A stretch of 45,579 nt of DNA from NCBI GenBank assembly GCA_050945895.1, contig JBMNTU010000004.1, positions 1 through 45,579 on the forward strand. The letters are read 5' to 3'. Shown piece after piece: positions 8,228-16,800 of this stretch (position 1 is the first letter of the stretch; every line of letters starts with the position of its first letter). Source of the DNA: JBMNTU01 sp050945895 (lineage in GTDB: Bacteria > Bacillota > Clostridia > Christensenellales > Christensenellaceae). The notes beneath the pieces are model-generated. The model was not told the origin of the DNA and did not search any database. It saw only the letters and a program-made list of their open reading frames with translations. The position numbers were made by a program, and so were the translations under genes.

Positions 8228-9548
8228 AGGAATTGCAGAAAAACTGCAAAATATATTTAGCAAGCTGACGAAAAAGGGAAAGCTTTCGGAAGGCGATATT
8301 AAAACGGCAATGCGCGAGGTAAAGCTTGTATTGCTGGAGGCAGACGTAAACTTTTTGGTTGTTAAGCAGTTTATTAAAGAGCTTTCGGAAAAGGCCGTGG
8401 GTTCGGGTATTTTGGAAAGCCTGACGCCCGGGCAGCAGGTCATTAAGCTGGTCCGCGACGAGCTGACGGAGCTTTTGGGAGGCAAGCAGAGCGATATTAA
8501 AATGGCGGCCAACCCGCCCACCGTTATTCTGATGATGGGGCTGCAGGGCGCGGGCAAAACGACGTTTTGTGCAAAGCTGGCCGGTTACTTCAAAAAACAG
8601 GGCAAAAAACCGCTTCTGGTGGCTTGCGATATTTACCGCCCCGCGGCAATCAAGCAATTGCACGTCGTGGGCGAGCAGGCAGGCGCAGAAGTGTTTGATA
8701 TGGGGCAAGGGAACGCGGTAAAGATTTTTAAAGAATCTTTGAAGGTGGCGACGCAAAAAGGCTGTGACCTTGTTATTGTGGATACGGCCGGGCGGCTGCA
8801 CATAGACGACGAAATGATGGCCGAGCTGAAGGAACTGAAGGCGGCGGCCAACCCTACAGACACGCTGCTTGTGCTGGACGCAATGACCGGGCAGGACGCG
8901 GTGAATGCCGCGACTACCTTTAACGACCATATTGGAATCGACGGGGTTATTCTGACAAAAATAGACGGTGACACGCGCGGCGGTGCGGCAATGTCTGTGC
9001 GGGCTGTTACGGGAAAGCCCATCAAATTTGTGGGAACAGGCGAAAAGCTGACAGACATCGAGCCCTTTCACCCCGACCGCATGGCGGGGCGCATATTGGG
9101 AATGGGCGACGTATTGTCGCTGATCGAAAAAGCGGAAACAGCGTTTGAAGAGAAAAAAGCCATTGAGCTGCAGCAGAAAATATCTAAAGACCAGCTGACG
9201 CTGGAGGATTTCCTCGACCAGATGGAGCAAATGCAGAACATGGGGTCGATGGAAGACATTTTGGCCATGCTGCCGGGCGGAAATAAGCTTGCGGGCATGT
9301 CGGTGGATGAAAAGCAGCTGGAACGCACAAAAGCCATTGTGCGCTCTATGACGGTGCAGGAGCGGCGCAACCCGCAGATACTCAACGCTTCGCGACGCAG
9401 GCGCATAGCGGCGGGCAGCGGCACAAACATACAGGACGTCAACCGGCTTTTAAACCAGTTCGACCAGATGAAAAAAATGCTCAAGCAGTTTTCGGGCAAA
9501 GGCGGAAAGAAAAAGCGCGGGATGAGGGGAATGCAGTTCCCATTCTAG
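8217..9548 (+). CDS. ffh: Signal recognition particle protein Ffh (SRP54)
   Basis: A 443-residue SRP GTPase that binds the SRP RNA and signal sequences emerging from ribosomes. The N domain (about 1-85) is followed by the G domain with G1 GLQGAGKTTFCAKLA near residue 107, DTAGRLH near 188 and TKIDGDTRGG near 243. The methionine-rich M domain (about 300-443) carries the RNA-binding region RRRRIAAGSGTNIQDVNRLL and ends in a lysine-rich tail. The start ATG 8217 has GGAGG at 8206-8210 inside the end of ylxM. The GTPase partner ftsY lies just upstream. The SRP RNA gene itself is not recognisable in this window. Confidence 0.97.
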   Translation: MAFEGIAEKLQNIFSKLTKKGKLSEGDIKTAMREVKLVLLEADVNFLVVKQFIKELSEKAVGSGILESLTPGQQVIKLVRDELTELLGGKQSDIKMAANPPTVILMMGLQGAGKTTFCAKLAGYFKKQGKKPLLVACDIYRPAAIKQLHVVGEQAGAEVFDMGQGNAVKIFKESLKVATQKGCDLVIVDTAGRLHIDDEMMAELKELKAAANPTDTLLVLDAMTGQDAVNAATTFNDHIGIDGVILTKIDGDTRGGAAMSVRAVTGKPIKFVGTGEKLTDIEPFHPDRMAGRILGMGDVLSLIEKAETAFEEKKAIELQQKISKDQLTLEDFLDQMEQMQNMGSMEDILAMLPGGNKLAGMSVDEKQLERTKAIVRSMTVQERRNPQILNASRRRRIAAGSGTNIQDVNRLLNQFDQMKKMLKQFSGKGGKKKRGMRGMQFPF

Positions 9549-9598
9549 CTTGGAGTATCGACAGCAGTTTCGCTTCAAGATATTCTATGGATGCAAAG

Positions 9599-9616
9599 TA
9601 CCGCAAATTCGCGGTA
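9599..9616 (+). promoter_or_regulatory. Small hairpin in the rpsP leader
   Basis: TACCGC and GCGGTA form a perfect 6-bp stem around AAATTC, 43 bases before the rpsP start and 50 bases after ffh. There is no T-run, so it is not a standard terminator. It could be a processing or regulatory element for the ribosomal protein genes. The surrounding 110 bases (9549-9658) hold no other clear feature; I see no convincing -35/-10 pair. Confidence 0.3.
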
Positions 9617-9658
9617 TCAATAAAATTGTACTGGAAAGATTATTGGAGGTTTACAAAG

Positions 9659-9898
9659 ATGGCAGTAAGGATCAGGCTAAAAAGAATTGGAAGCAAGAAA
9701 AAACCGTTTTACAGGGTTGTTGTGGCGGACGAGCGCGCGCCCAGGGATGGTAGGTTTATTGAAGAGATCGGGCACTATAACCCGATGACAAAGGACCTTA
9801 CCGTGGATAACGAAAAGGCGCAAAAATGGATCGGCAATGGCGCGCAGCCTACCGATACCGTACGGGCGTTGCTCAAAAAAAGCGGAGCGATCAACTAA
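9659..9898 (+). CDS. rpsP: Small ribosomal subunit protein bS16
   Basis: A complete 79-residue bS16 beginning MAVRIRLKRIGSKKKPFYRV, a near-universal S16 start, followed by VVADERAPRDGRFIEEIGHYNP. It binds 16S rRNA early in 30S assembly. ATG 9659 was chosen because GGAGG stands 9 bases upstream (9645-9649) and because this is where family homology begins; the frame is open further upstream without similarity. It heads the rpsP-khpA-rimM-trmD-rplS run typical of Bacteria, where rimM and trmD products act on the ribosome and on tRNA. Confidence 0.97.
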   Translation: MAVRIRLKRIGSKKKPFYRVVVADERAPRDGRFIEEIGHYNPMTKDLTVDNEKAQKWIGNGAQPTDTVRALLKKSGAIN

Positions 9899-9943
9899 CA
9901 GTACTCGCTTTTTCAGACGGGAAGTAGCATAAGGAGTAGAAAA

Positions 9944-10171
9944 ATGCGAGAACTTGTGGAATATATTGCAAAAAACCTGGTGGAATTTCCCGATCAGGTT
10001 CGTGTTACGGAACGCGAAGAATCGAACGCGTTTATTATCGAGCTTTCGGTGGCGCCCGATGACATGGGAAAGGTGATCGGCAAGCAGGGAAGGATCGCCA
10101 AGGCCATCCGTACGGTCGTTAAAGCGGCGACGGGCAAAGACTCGAAAAAATATGTTGTAGAGATCGTATGA
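9944..10171 (+). CDS. khpA: KH-domain RNA-binding protein KhpA (YlqC)
   Basis: A 75-residue single KH-domain protein. The signature GKVIGKQGRIAKAIRTVVKA (about residues 43-62) contains the GxxG loop of KH domains that grips single-stranded RNA. KhpA pairs with KhpB in Gram-positive bacteria and influences cell elongation and RNA metabolism in streptococci (family knowledge). The gene sits between rpsP and rimM, its conserved place. ATG 9944 follows AAGGAG. The stop overlaps the rimM start by 4 bases (ATGA), indicating coupled translation. Confidence 0.94.
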   Translation: MRELVEYIAKNLVEFPDQVRVTEREESNAFIIELSVAPDDMGKVIGKQGRIAKAIRTVVKAATGKDSKKYVVEIV

Positions 10172-10692
10172 CCGATTATTTCGAACTGGGACGCGTGTTA
10201 AAACCCCAGGGCATTCGCGGAGAGGTAAAGATACAGGCCTACACAGATAACCTGGAGCGCTTTGACTACCTGGAATATGTTTTCCGCAGGCAAAACGGCG
10301 GATATAGCCGGGTAGATGTGGAACACGCAAGGGCGGACGCGCAGTTTGCCTACCTGAAGCTTGCGGGAATAAGCACGCGGGACGATGCGGAGGCTTTGCG
10401 CGGCGAATATCTGTTTGTGGACAGAGCACATGCGGCAAAGCTGCCCGAGGGAGCGTTTTATATCTGCGATATTGTCGGGCTGCCTGTTTTTGTCGAAGGC
10501 GAGGGCGAAGTCGGCAAGGTAGCGGAAATCCTGCAAACGGGAACGAAGGACGTTTATGTAGTGTCGCTGAAGGAAGGCGGGAAGCTGATGTTTCCATCTG
10601 TTCCGGAGGTGTTTGCAAAAAAGGACATTCCCGGAGGCAAAATTGTGCTCGAAAAAAACAAGCTGATGGAGATTGCGGTTTATGACGTTTAA
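10168..10692 (+). CDS. rimM: Ribosome maturation factor RimM
   Basis: A 174-residue RimM with the N-terminal RimM domain beginning YFELGRVLKPQGIRGEVKI and a C-terminal PRC-barrel from about residue 95 (FYICDIVGLPVF onward), ending VLEKNKLMEIAVYDV. RimM binds uS19 and helps mature the 3' domain of the 30S subunit. It starts inside the khpA stop (ATGA overlap) and its end overlaps trmD by 11 bases, so khpA, rimM and trmD are probably translated as a coupled set. Length and layout are normal. Confidence 0.95.
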   Translation: MTDYFELGRVLKPQGIRGEVKIQAYTDNLERFDYLEYVFRRQNGGYSRVDVEHARADAQFAYLKLAGISTRDDAEALRGEYLFVDRAHAAKLPEGAFYICDIVGLPVFVEGEGEVGKVAEILQTGTKDVYVVSLKEGGKLMFPSVPEVFAKKDIPGGKIVLEKNKLMEIAVYDV

Positions 10693-11419
10693 CTGCCTGA
10701 GTATTTTCCCGGAGATGTTTTCGAGCTTTGTGGGCGAAAGCCTCTGTAAGCGGGCGATTGACAACCGTATTATAGAGGTTAATACAGTTGATTTTCGCGA
10801 TTATACTGCCGATAAGCACAGGCGCGTGGACGACTATCCGTTTGGCGGCGGTGCGGGGATGCTGCTTATGCCGCAGCCGCTTTTTGACTGCTTCGACGAC
10901 ATAAAAAACAAGTATGCGGGCAAAAAAAGCATCAGCGTTTATATGAGCCCGGCAGGCAGGCCGCTGTCGCACGAGTTGGCGGTTTCGCTTTCGGAATACG
11001 AGGTTGTGAACATTTTGTGCGGGCACTACGAGGGCGTAGACCAGCGCGTGATCGACACATATATAGACATGGAGCTTTCTATCGGGGACTATGTTCTGAC
11101 GGGAGGAGAGCTTCCGGCAATGGTGCTGATGGACTGTGTGATGCGCTTTGTGCCCGGGGTACTTTCGAACGACGAATCGACGATGAACGAAAGCTTTTCG
11201 GGCGGGCTGCTGGAATATCCGCAGTATACGCGCCCGCAGGAGTTTCGCGGGCAGGCGGTGCCGGAGGTGCTGCTGAGTGGTCACCACGCAAACATAGAAA
11301 AATGGCAGAGGGAGCAGGCGCTGGTAAAAACAGCCAAAGACAGGCCGGATTTACTCGAAAAACTGGATTTGACAGAAAAAGAACAGGAAATATTGAAGCA
11401 AAAGCAAAATGATGCTTGA
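10682..11419 (+). CDS. trmD: tRNA (guanine-37-N1)-methyltransferase TrmD
   Basis: A 245-residue SPOUT-class methyltransferase that uses S-adenosylmethionine to make m1G37 in tRNAs with G36G37, preventing frameshifts. Visible motifs are FPFGGGAGMLLMPQP-like (here DYPFGGGAGMLLMPQPLFD, about residues 50-68), YMSPAGRPLSH, LCGHYEGVDQRVIDTY and SIGDYVLTGGELPAMVLMD, which form the trefoil-knot cofactor site. ATG 10682 was chosen because it gives the standard MTFNCLSIFPEMF-type beginning. It overlaps rimM by 11 bases. Confidence 0.97.
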   Translation: MTFNCLSIFPEMFSSFVGESLCKRAIDNRIIEVNTVDFRDYTADKHRRVDDYPFGGGAGMLLMPQPLFDCFDDIKNKYAGKKSISVYMSPAGRPLSHELAVSLSEYEVVNILCGHYEGVDQRVIDTYIDMELSIGDYVLTGGELPAMVLMDCVMRFVPGVLSNDESTMNESFSGGLLEYPQYTRPQEFRGQAVPEVLLSGHHANIEKWQREQALVKTAKDRPDLLEKLDLTEKEQEILKQKQNDA

Positions 11420-11444
11420 TAAAGACACGGGGATATGATAAAAT
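11416..11444 (+). promoter_or_regulatory. Candidate extended -10 promoter for rplS
   Basis: TTGATA (11416-11421) and TAAAAT (11439-11444) are 17 bases apart, and a TG one base before the -10 box gives an extended -10. The -35 box overlaps the trmD stop. The start point would be about 11451. This could let rplS be expressed separately from rpsP-trmD. Confidence 0.45.
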
Positions 11445-11445
11445 T

Positions 11446-11488
11446 TTCGTGTTTGCATATTCGGACGGTCCGCTACCTTGAACACGAA
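11446..11488 (+). promoter_or_regulatory. Candidate L19 leader stem
   Basis: TTCGTGTT (11446-11453) and AACACGAA (11481-11488) are perfectly complementary (8 bp) and enclose a 27-base loop containing CGGACGGTCCG. The element lies in the 105-base leader of rplS. Autoregulatory L19 leader RNAs are known in Firmicutes. The stem begins slightly before the start point predicted from the neighbouring promoter, so the RNA may come from read-through transcription or the promoter call may be off by a few bases. Confidence 0.4.
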
Positions 11489-11524
11489 GGCACGAACGTC
11501 TGTAGGGGAAGGAGGCTTTTTATT

Positions 11525-11872
11525 ATGAATGAGATCATTAAAGCAGTTGAAGCAGAGCAGCTGAAAAGCGATGTTCCTGCTATGGAAATCGGCGATACAT
11601 TGAAGGTGTATGTAAAGGTTGTGGAAGGAACAAGGGAAAGACTGCAGGTCTTTGAAGGATACCTGATCGCGCGTAAGGGCGGCGGGCTTTCGGAGACGAT
11701 TACTGTGCGCCGTCTGTCTTACGGCATTGGCGTGGAAAGAACATTCCCGATTCATTCGCCACGCATCGATAAAATCGAAGTGGCGCGCCACGGGCGCGTA
11801 CGGCGTTCCAAACTGTATTACTTAAGAGACCGGGTCGGCAAAGCGGCCAAAATCAGGGAACGGCAATACTAA
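11525..11872 (+). CDS. rplS: Large ribosomal subunit protein bL19
   Basis: A 115-residue bL19. It contains the conserved segments GDTLKVYVKVVEGTRERLQ, FEGYLIARKGGGLSETITV and RRSKLYYLRDRVGKAAKI. L19 lies at the 30S-50S interface. The start at ATG 11525 follows GGAAGGAGG; the open frame upstream overlaps the leader element and lacks family similarity. It is the last gene of the rpsP block, with an intrinsic terminator 10 bases downstream. Confidence 0.97.
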   Translation: MNEIIKAVEAEQLKSDVPAMEIGDTLKVYVKVVEGTRERLQVFEGYLIARKGGGLSETITVRRLSYGIGVERTFPIHSPRIDKIEVARHGRVRRSKLYYLRDRVGKAAKIRERQY

Positions 11873-11881
11873 CAAAGAATG

Positions 11882-11908
11882 GGGCTTATGGTGCATAAGC
11901 CCTTTTTT
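11882..11908 (+). terminator. Intrinsic terminator after rplS
   Basis: GGGCTTATG and CATAAGCCC form a perfect 9-bp stem around a GTG loop, followed directly by six T residues (11903-11908). This is a textbook rho-independent terminator and ends the rpsP-rplS transcript. rbgA begins 48 bases later without a clear promoter of its own, so partial read-through is likely. Confidence 0.9.
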
Positions 11909-11956
11909 GGTACAGGATGTCTGAAATTACAGATTAAGGCAAACAAAAGAGGAAAT

Positions 11957-12802
11957 ATGGATATACAGTGGTACCCCGGGCATATGACAAAAGCGCGCCG
12001 GCAGCTGAAAGAAAAGCTGAAGATGATTGACCTTGTTATAGAGGTTTTGGACGCGCGCGCGCCAAAAAGCTCGATCAATCCGGATTTTGACGATCTTTTT
12101 AAAGGAAAGGCGCGGCTTTACCTGCTTAACAAGGCAGACCTTGCAGACGGCAATATTACAAAAAACTGGATATCCTATTTTGAAAGGCAGGGAATGGACG
12201 CCTATGCTTTTTCGGTGCCGAACGGAAAAATCGACGATCTGAAAAACAGAATACTCAAAAGCGCGGCAGCCATCAAAGCGCGGTATGCGAAAAAAGGCGT
12301 GAACAAAACGATCCGCGCGATGATTGTGGGAATTCCCAACGTGGGGAAATCGGCTATTTTGAACCGGTTGATGGGTACAAAGCGGATGAAGGAAGGCAAT
12401 AAGCCAGGGGTGACCAAAAGCCTGCAATGGGCCAAAATAGACCAGCACCTGGAAATTGTGGATACGCCGGGGCTGCTTTGGCCGAAGTTTGAGGACGAAA
12501 AGACAGGCGCGGTGTGCGCGCTGATCGGCAGCATCAAGCTGGATATATTAAACGAAGAAGAGCTTGCGTTTTACCTGATTGGGCTGTTGATGCGGACGGC
12601 GCCCAAAATGCTGGAGGAGCGTTACCGCATAGAAATTGAGGATGAAGACGCGTATGAAACGCTGCTTGCCATCTGCAAAAAGCGCGGTTTCCTTGTAAAA
12701 GGCGGAGAGTGCGACGTGGAACGCGGCGCAAAAACGGTATTGGACGAATTCAAAAACGGCAAGCTGGGCAGGCTGTCGTTAGAAAAACCGCAGGGAGAAT
12801 AG
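11957..12802 (+). CDS. rbgA: Ribosome biogenesis GTPase RbgA (YlqF)
   Basis: A 281-residue circularly permuted GTPase needed for a late step of 50S assembly in Bacillus, when uL16 and other proteins join. The permuted order is visible: G4 NKADLADG (about residue 59) comes before G1 GIPNVGKSAILNRL (about 125) and G3 VDTPGLLWPKF (about 168). The N-terminus MDIQWYPGHMTKARRQL is characteristic. A C-terminal helical domain with KRGFLVKGG follows. ATG 11957 was chosen for this N-terminus, with GAGG close upstream. It is 4 bases before rnhB, a common pairing in Firmicutes. Confidence 0.96.
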   Translation: MDIQWYPGHMTKARRQLKEKLKMIDLVIEVLDARAPKSSINPDFDDLFKGKARLYLLNKADLADGNITKNWISYFERQGMDAYAFSVPNGKIDDLKNRILKSAAAIKARYAKKGVNKTIRAMIVGIPNVGKSAILNRLMGTKRMKEGNKPGVTKSLQWAKIDQHLEIVDTPGLLWPKFEDEKTGAVCALIGSIKLDILNEEELAFYLIGLLMRTAPKMLEERYRIEIEDEDAYETLLAICKKRGFLVKGGECDVERGAKTVLDEFKNGKLGRLSLEKPQGE

Positions 12803-12806
12803 CAAG

Positions 12807-13448
12807 ATGGGCATCCGGGAAGAGAAGCAGAAGCAAAAGCTGTACGAAATGACGGCGTACGAACGCGCGCATTGGGAGAGAGGCGAAGACCGGATAGCGG
12901 GAATAGACGAGGCGGGCCGCGGGCCGCTTGCGGGGCCTGTGGTGGCGGCGTGCGTCATTATGCCCAAAGACGACCTTGTTTTGGGAATTGACGATTCCAA
13001 AAAAATCGGCGAAAAAAAACGGGAAGAACTTTACGGTGTTATATGCGAAAAAGCGATTTGTTACAATATATATATTGTAGACCATATGGAGATTGACAGG
13101 ATCAACATTCTGAATGCGGCAAAAAAGGCGTTTTTGGGCGCGCTTGACGGGCTGCCTCAGGCGCCGGGCCATGTATATACGGATGCAATGCCGCTCGATA
13201 CGGACATGCCGCATACGCCGGTTGTTAAGGGGGACTCGAAGATTTATACGGTTGCCGCCGCTTCCATTCTGGCCAAGGTGACGCGGGACCGCCTGATGCG
13301 TGAATACGATGCGCAGTACCCGGGTTACGGGTTTGCGCAGCACAAGGGCTATGGCACAAAAGCGCATTATGAAGCAATTGAAAAACTAGGGGTAACCGAA
13401 ATCCACAGGCGGACATTTCTCAAAAAAATATTGGGGGCGGATGGCTGA
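12807..13448 (+). CDS. rnhB: Ribonuclease HII
   Basis: A 213-residue RNase HII, which cuts the RNA strand of RNA-DNA hybrids and removes single ribonucleotides from DNA. The catalytic GIDEAGRGPLAGPVVAA motif supplies D34 and E35. DDSKKIGEKKRE, VKGDSKIYTVAAASILAKVT and GYGFAQHKGYGTKAHYEAI give the other conserved metal-site and substrate residues. A short basic N-terminal helix (about 25 residues) precedes the core, as in Bacillus RnhB. GGGAGA at 12793-12798 serves ATG 12807. It is followed by yraN. Confidence 0.96.
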   Translation: MGIREEKQKQKLYEMTAYERAHWERGEDRIAGIDEAGRGPLAGPVVAACVIMPKDDLVLGIDDSKKIGEKKREELYGVICEKAICYNIYIVDHMEIDRINILNAAKKAFLGALDGLPQAPGHVYTDAMPLDTDMPHTPVVKGDSKIYTVAAASILAKVTRDRLMREYDAQYPGYGFAQHKGYGTKAHYEAIEKLGVTEIHRRTFLKKILGADG

Positions 13449-13459
13449 AGCCATTTGTC

Positions 13460-13828
13460 ATGGGAAGCGCTATGGTATATAATCAGAAAATAGGCAAAAC
13501 GGGTGAGGATGCCGTGTGCGTTTATATTGAAAAAGGCGGAGGCGAAGTGCTGGCGCGTAATTATCGCTGCGCATATGGGGAAATTGACGTAATTGCACGG
13601 CAGGGCGCTACTATTTGCTTTGTAGAGGTGAAAACGCGTACAAGCAAACGGTATGGGTCTGCTGCGGAAGCAGTAACGCCCGCAAAAATGGCAAAGATCC
13701 GTGAAACGGCGCTGCACTATATTGCAGAGCATGTGGATTCGGACTGCAATTTCCGGTTTGACGTTGCCGAGGTATACCTGCAAAACGGTATGCCGGACAT
13801 ACACTATATAGAAAATGCGTTTTGCTGA
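13460..13828 (+). CDS. yraN: UPF0102 (YraN) family, PD-(D/E)XK nuclease-like protein
   Basis: A 122-residue protein of the UPF0102 family. The nuclease-like signature is complete: E41 and D43 in YGEIDVIAR, then E56 and K58 in FVEVKTR, the arrangement of PD-(D/E)XK endonucleases such as Holliday-junction resolvases. The biochemical role of most family members is not settled. The gene is next to rnhB, its usual partner in Firmicutes. An alternative start at ATG 13472 (MVYNQKIGK) fits homologues slightly better; neither start has a strong ribosome binding site. Confidence 0.88.
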   Translation: MGSAMVYNQKIGKTGEDAVCVYIEKGGGEVLARNYRCAYGEIDVIARQGATICFVEVKTRTSKRYGSAAEAVTPAKMAKIRETALHYIAEHVDSDCNFRFDVAEVYLQNGMPDIHYIENAFC

Positions 13829-13892
13829 AGCCTGCACGGCCACAGATATTAGGATAATTATGGAGTAAGCGGCGCTATGCCGCATATGGAGA

Positions 13893-16800
13893 ATGGAAGA
13901 CCAGAATACGTTCATCATCCAATTTACAATTTTTGGTATAGTATTCCTTTGTGCTATGCTGATTTATTTCTTTAATGGGCGCGCCCCCGGAAAGCTGCAA
14001 ACGACACGCCGGTACGAGCTGCTGTTGGTTGCTTTTATGGCAGGCGCTTTTTTATTCCGGCTGGCATTGGGCTATTCGCAGCCCGGGTTTGGCATCGACG
14101 TGGATTGCTTTAAATTCTGGGCGAACCACAGCTATCAGGAGGGCTACGCTAACTTCTATACCAGCGATTACTTTACAGATTACCCGCCTCTTTACATCTA
14201 TATTCTTTCTTTCGTTGGGCTTCTGCGAGATGCGGCCGGCGTAGACATGCTTTCGGACAGCTACCTGCTGATGATTAAAATGCCGGCAATAATTGGGGAT
14301 ATATTGCTGGGGTGCTTTGTGTACTTTGTTGCCCGCAAAAAACTGGAGCCCAAGCCCGCGCTGTTTTTGAGCGCGCTCATCCTGTTTAACCCGGCGCTTA
14401 TAATGAACTCGGCCGTGTGGGGGCAGATGGATGTGCTTTTGACGCTGCTTATTGCAGTGACAGTATTTTTGCTGTACAAAAAGAAACTGTTTTTGGGCGC
14501 GGTCGCATTTGCGCTTGCACTGCTCTTAAAACCGCAGGCAGTTTTTGTCGCGCCGGTGCTGTTGTTTGTCTTCGTGCGTAATATTATAAAGAGCAAAAAC
14601 AAGACAAGGGCGGTATGGACGATGCTTGCGTCTGTTGGCTCTGTGGCGGCTATCTTTTTCCTTGTGCCGCTGCCGTTCCAGGGAGCGCAGGGCCCGCTTT
14701 GGCTGGCGGAAAAGTATATGCAAACGGTGGGCCAATATCCGCAGGCCAGCGTGAATGCGTTTAACCTGTACGGCATGCTGGGGATGAATTACCTGAGCGA
14801 TCAGACGGCATTCCTCGGGCTGACGGTGCAAACATGGGGGTTTATCTTTATTGCGGCGGTTTGTGCCTATGTGCTTTGGCTTTTTATCAAAAAACCCAAA
14901 AAGGAATTTCTGTTTGCGCTGGCGGCATTTATTATCATGGGTGTGTTTTACCTGGGGCACAGCATGCACGAGCGCTATCTTTTCCCAGTGCCGGTACTTC
15001 TGGTGTTTGCATATATTTTTATGCGCGACAAGCGGCTGATTGTATGCGCTGTACTCATGTCTGCAATGGTGTTTATAAACCAGGGCATGGTGCTTTACTA
15101 TTACCTCGAATGGCTGCCCGACGCGGCCGTTGTAGCGCTTTCGGCAATTGGCATGGCGGCATTTGTCTATACCGCATATGTTATTACGTCGCTGGCGCTT
15201 TTTCCGGCAAAGGAACTGTCGCCAAAGCTGCCCAAGGAAGGGGCTTCGCTGACGGCGGCACAGCAGCGGCTGGAGCATTTCGGCGGGCAGAAAAAGACGC
15301 TGACCAGGCGGGATGGGCTGGTTATGCTGGTCATTTCGGCCGTATACGCAGTCGTGGCCTTTACCAACCTGGGCGCAATGCAAATACCCGAGCGGGAAAC
15401 AACGCTTGCAAGCGAAGCGGTAACCGTTCAGTTTGCCGAACCGCAGGAAATTTCCGCATTCCGGTATTATGCGGGCTACGGCGAGGGAACCTTCCGCGTA
15501 TTGACGTCGGACAACGGAGAGGATTTTTCCGTCGCGCAGATTATGGATAAAGACGGCGAAGCTCTGGAGGTAGTGACGCACGAGCTTGGCGATTTGTATA
15601 AATGGCACGAATATACGCTGAATACCACAGCGGAATATTTTCGGTTTGTGCCCGTGTCGGGCAGTCTGCCCATCCTGGAAATGGCAATGAAGGACGGAGC
15701 CGGGGCGTTTGTTTTGCCAAAAGAGGCTATGACCGCGCAGGGAGAGCCTGCAAACTGGTTCGACGAGCAAGAGCTGGTGCCCGCGCAGCGCACCTACATG
15801 ACGGATTTTTATTTCGACGAGCTGTACCATGCGCGCACTGCCTACGAAAACATCCACCTGATCCGCCCGTACGAATGGACGCATCCGCCGCTGGGAAAAA
15901 TCATTATTGCGTCGGGCATCCAGATGTTTGGCATGACGCCGTTTGGCTGGCGCTTTATGGGAACGCTGACAGGCGTGCTCATGCTGCCGGTCATCTATAT
16001 ACTGGCCAAGATGCTTTTCAAAAAGACCAAGTTTGCGGCTTTTGCAACCGTGCTGATGGCCGCGGACTTCATGCACTTTGCGCAAACACGCATTGCCACA
16101 ATCGACAGCTACAGCGTGCTCTTTATTATGCTGATGTATTTGTTTATGTACCGCTATACGCAAACGAACTTCAACCGCCAGCCGGTGGGCAAAACGCTTG
16201 TTCCCTTGTTTTTGTGCGGATTGTTTTTCGGTCTGGGCGCGGCGACCAAATGGCTGTGTATTTATGCGGGGTTTGGGCTTTTGGCCATCTATATCGTTAT
16301 GATGTATAAGCGCTACCAGGAATACCGCTATGCAAAAGCCAGCGGCGAATATCCGGAGGTCGTGCAAAGCTACAGGAAAAACCTGATGACCACTTTGCTT
16401 TTCAGCGTGCTGTTTTTTATCGTCATTCCGGTTTGTATCTACCTGCTTTCGTATATCCCGTATACGATGGTAACGCAGGGTGAACCGTACGATTTCAACG
16501 CAATCATACAAAACCAAAAAAATATACTGGATTACCATGCCAACCTTAACCCGGACCATGTGCACCCATTTTCTTCGCCGTGGTACAGCTGGGTGGCGGA
16601 TGTGCGGCCGGTATTGTTTTTCAGCCACCAAAACGCGCAGGCCGGAACGATTGCAACGCTGTCTACAATGGGCAATCCGCTGATCTGGTGGACGGGCATA
16701 GTGGCGGCCATTTGGCTGATTTTGTACGCCGCAAGCGGAAAACACAGAAGCAAGGGGGCGGCGTTTTTGGCGATTGGCGCGCTTTCGCAGCTTGTTCCGT

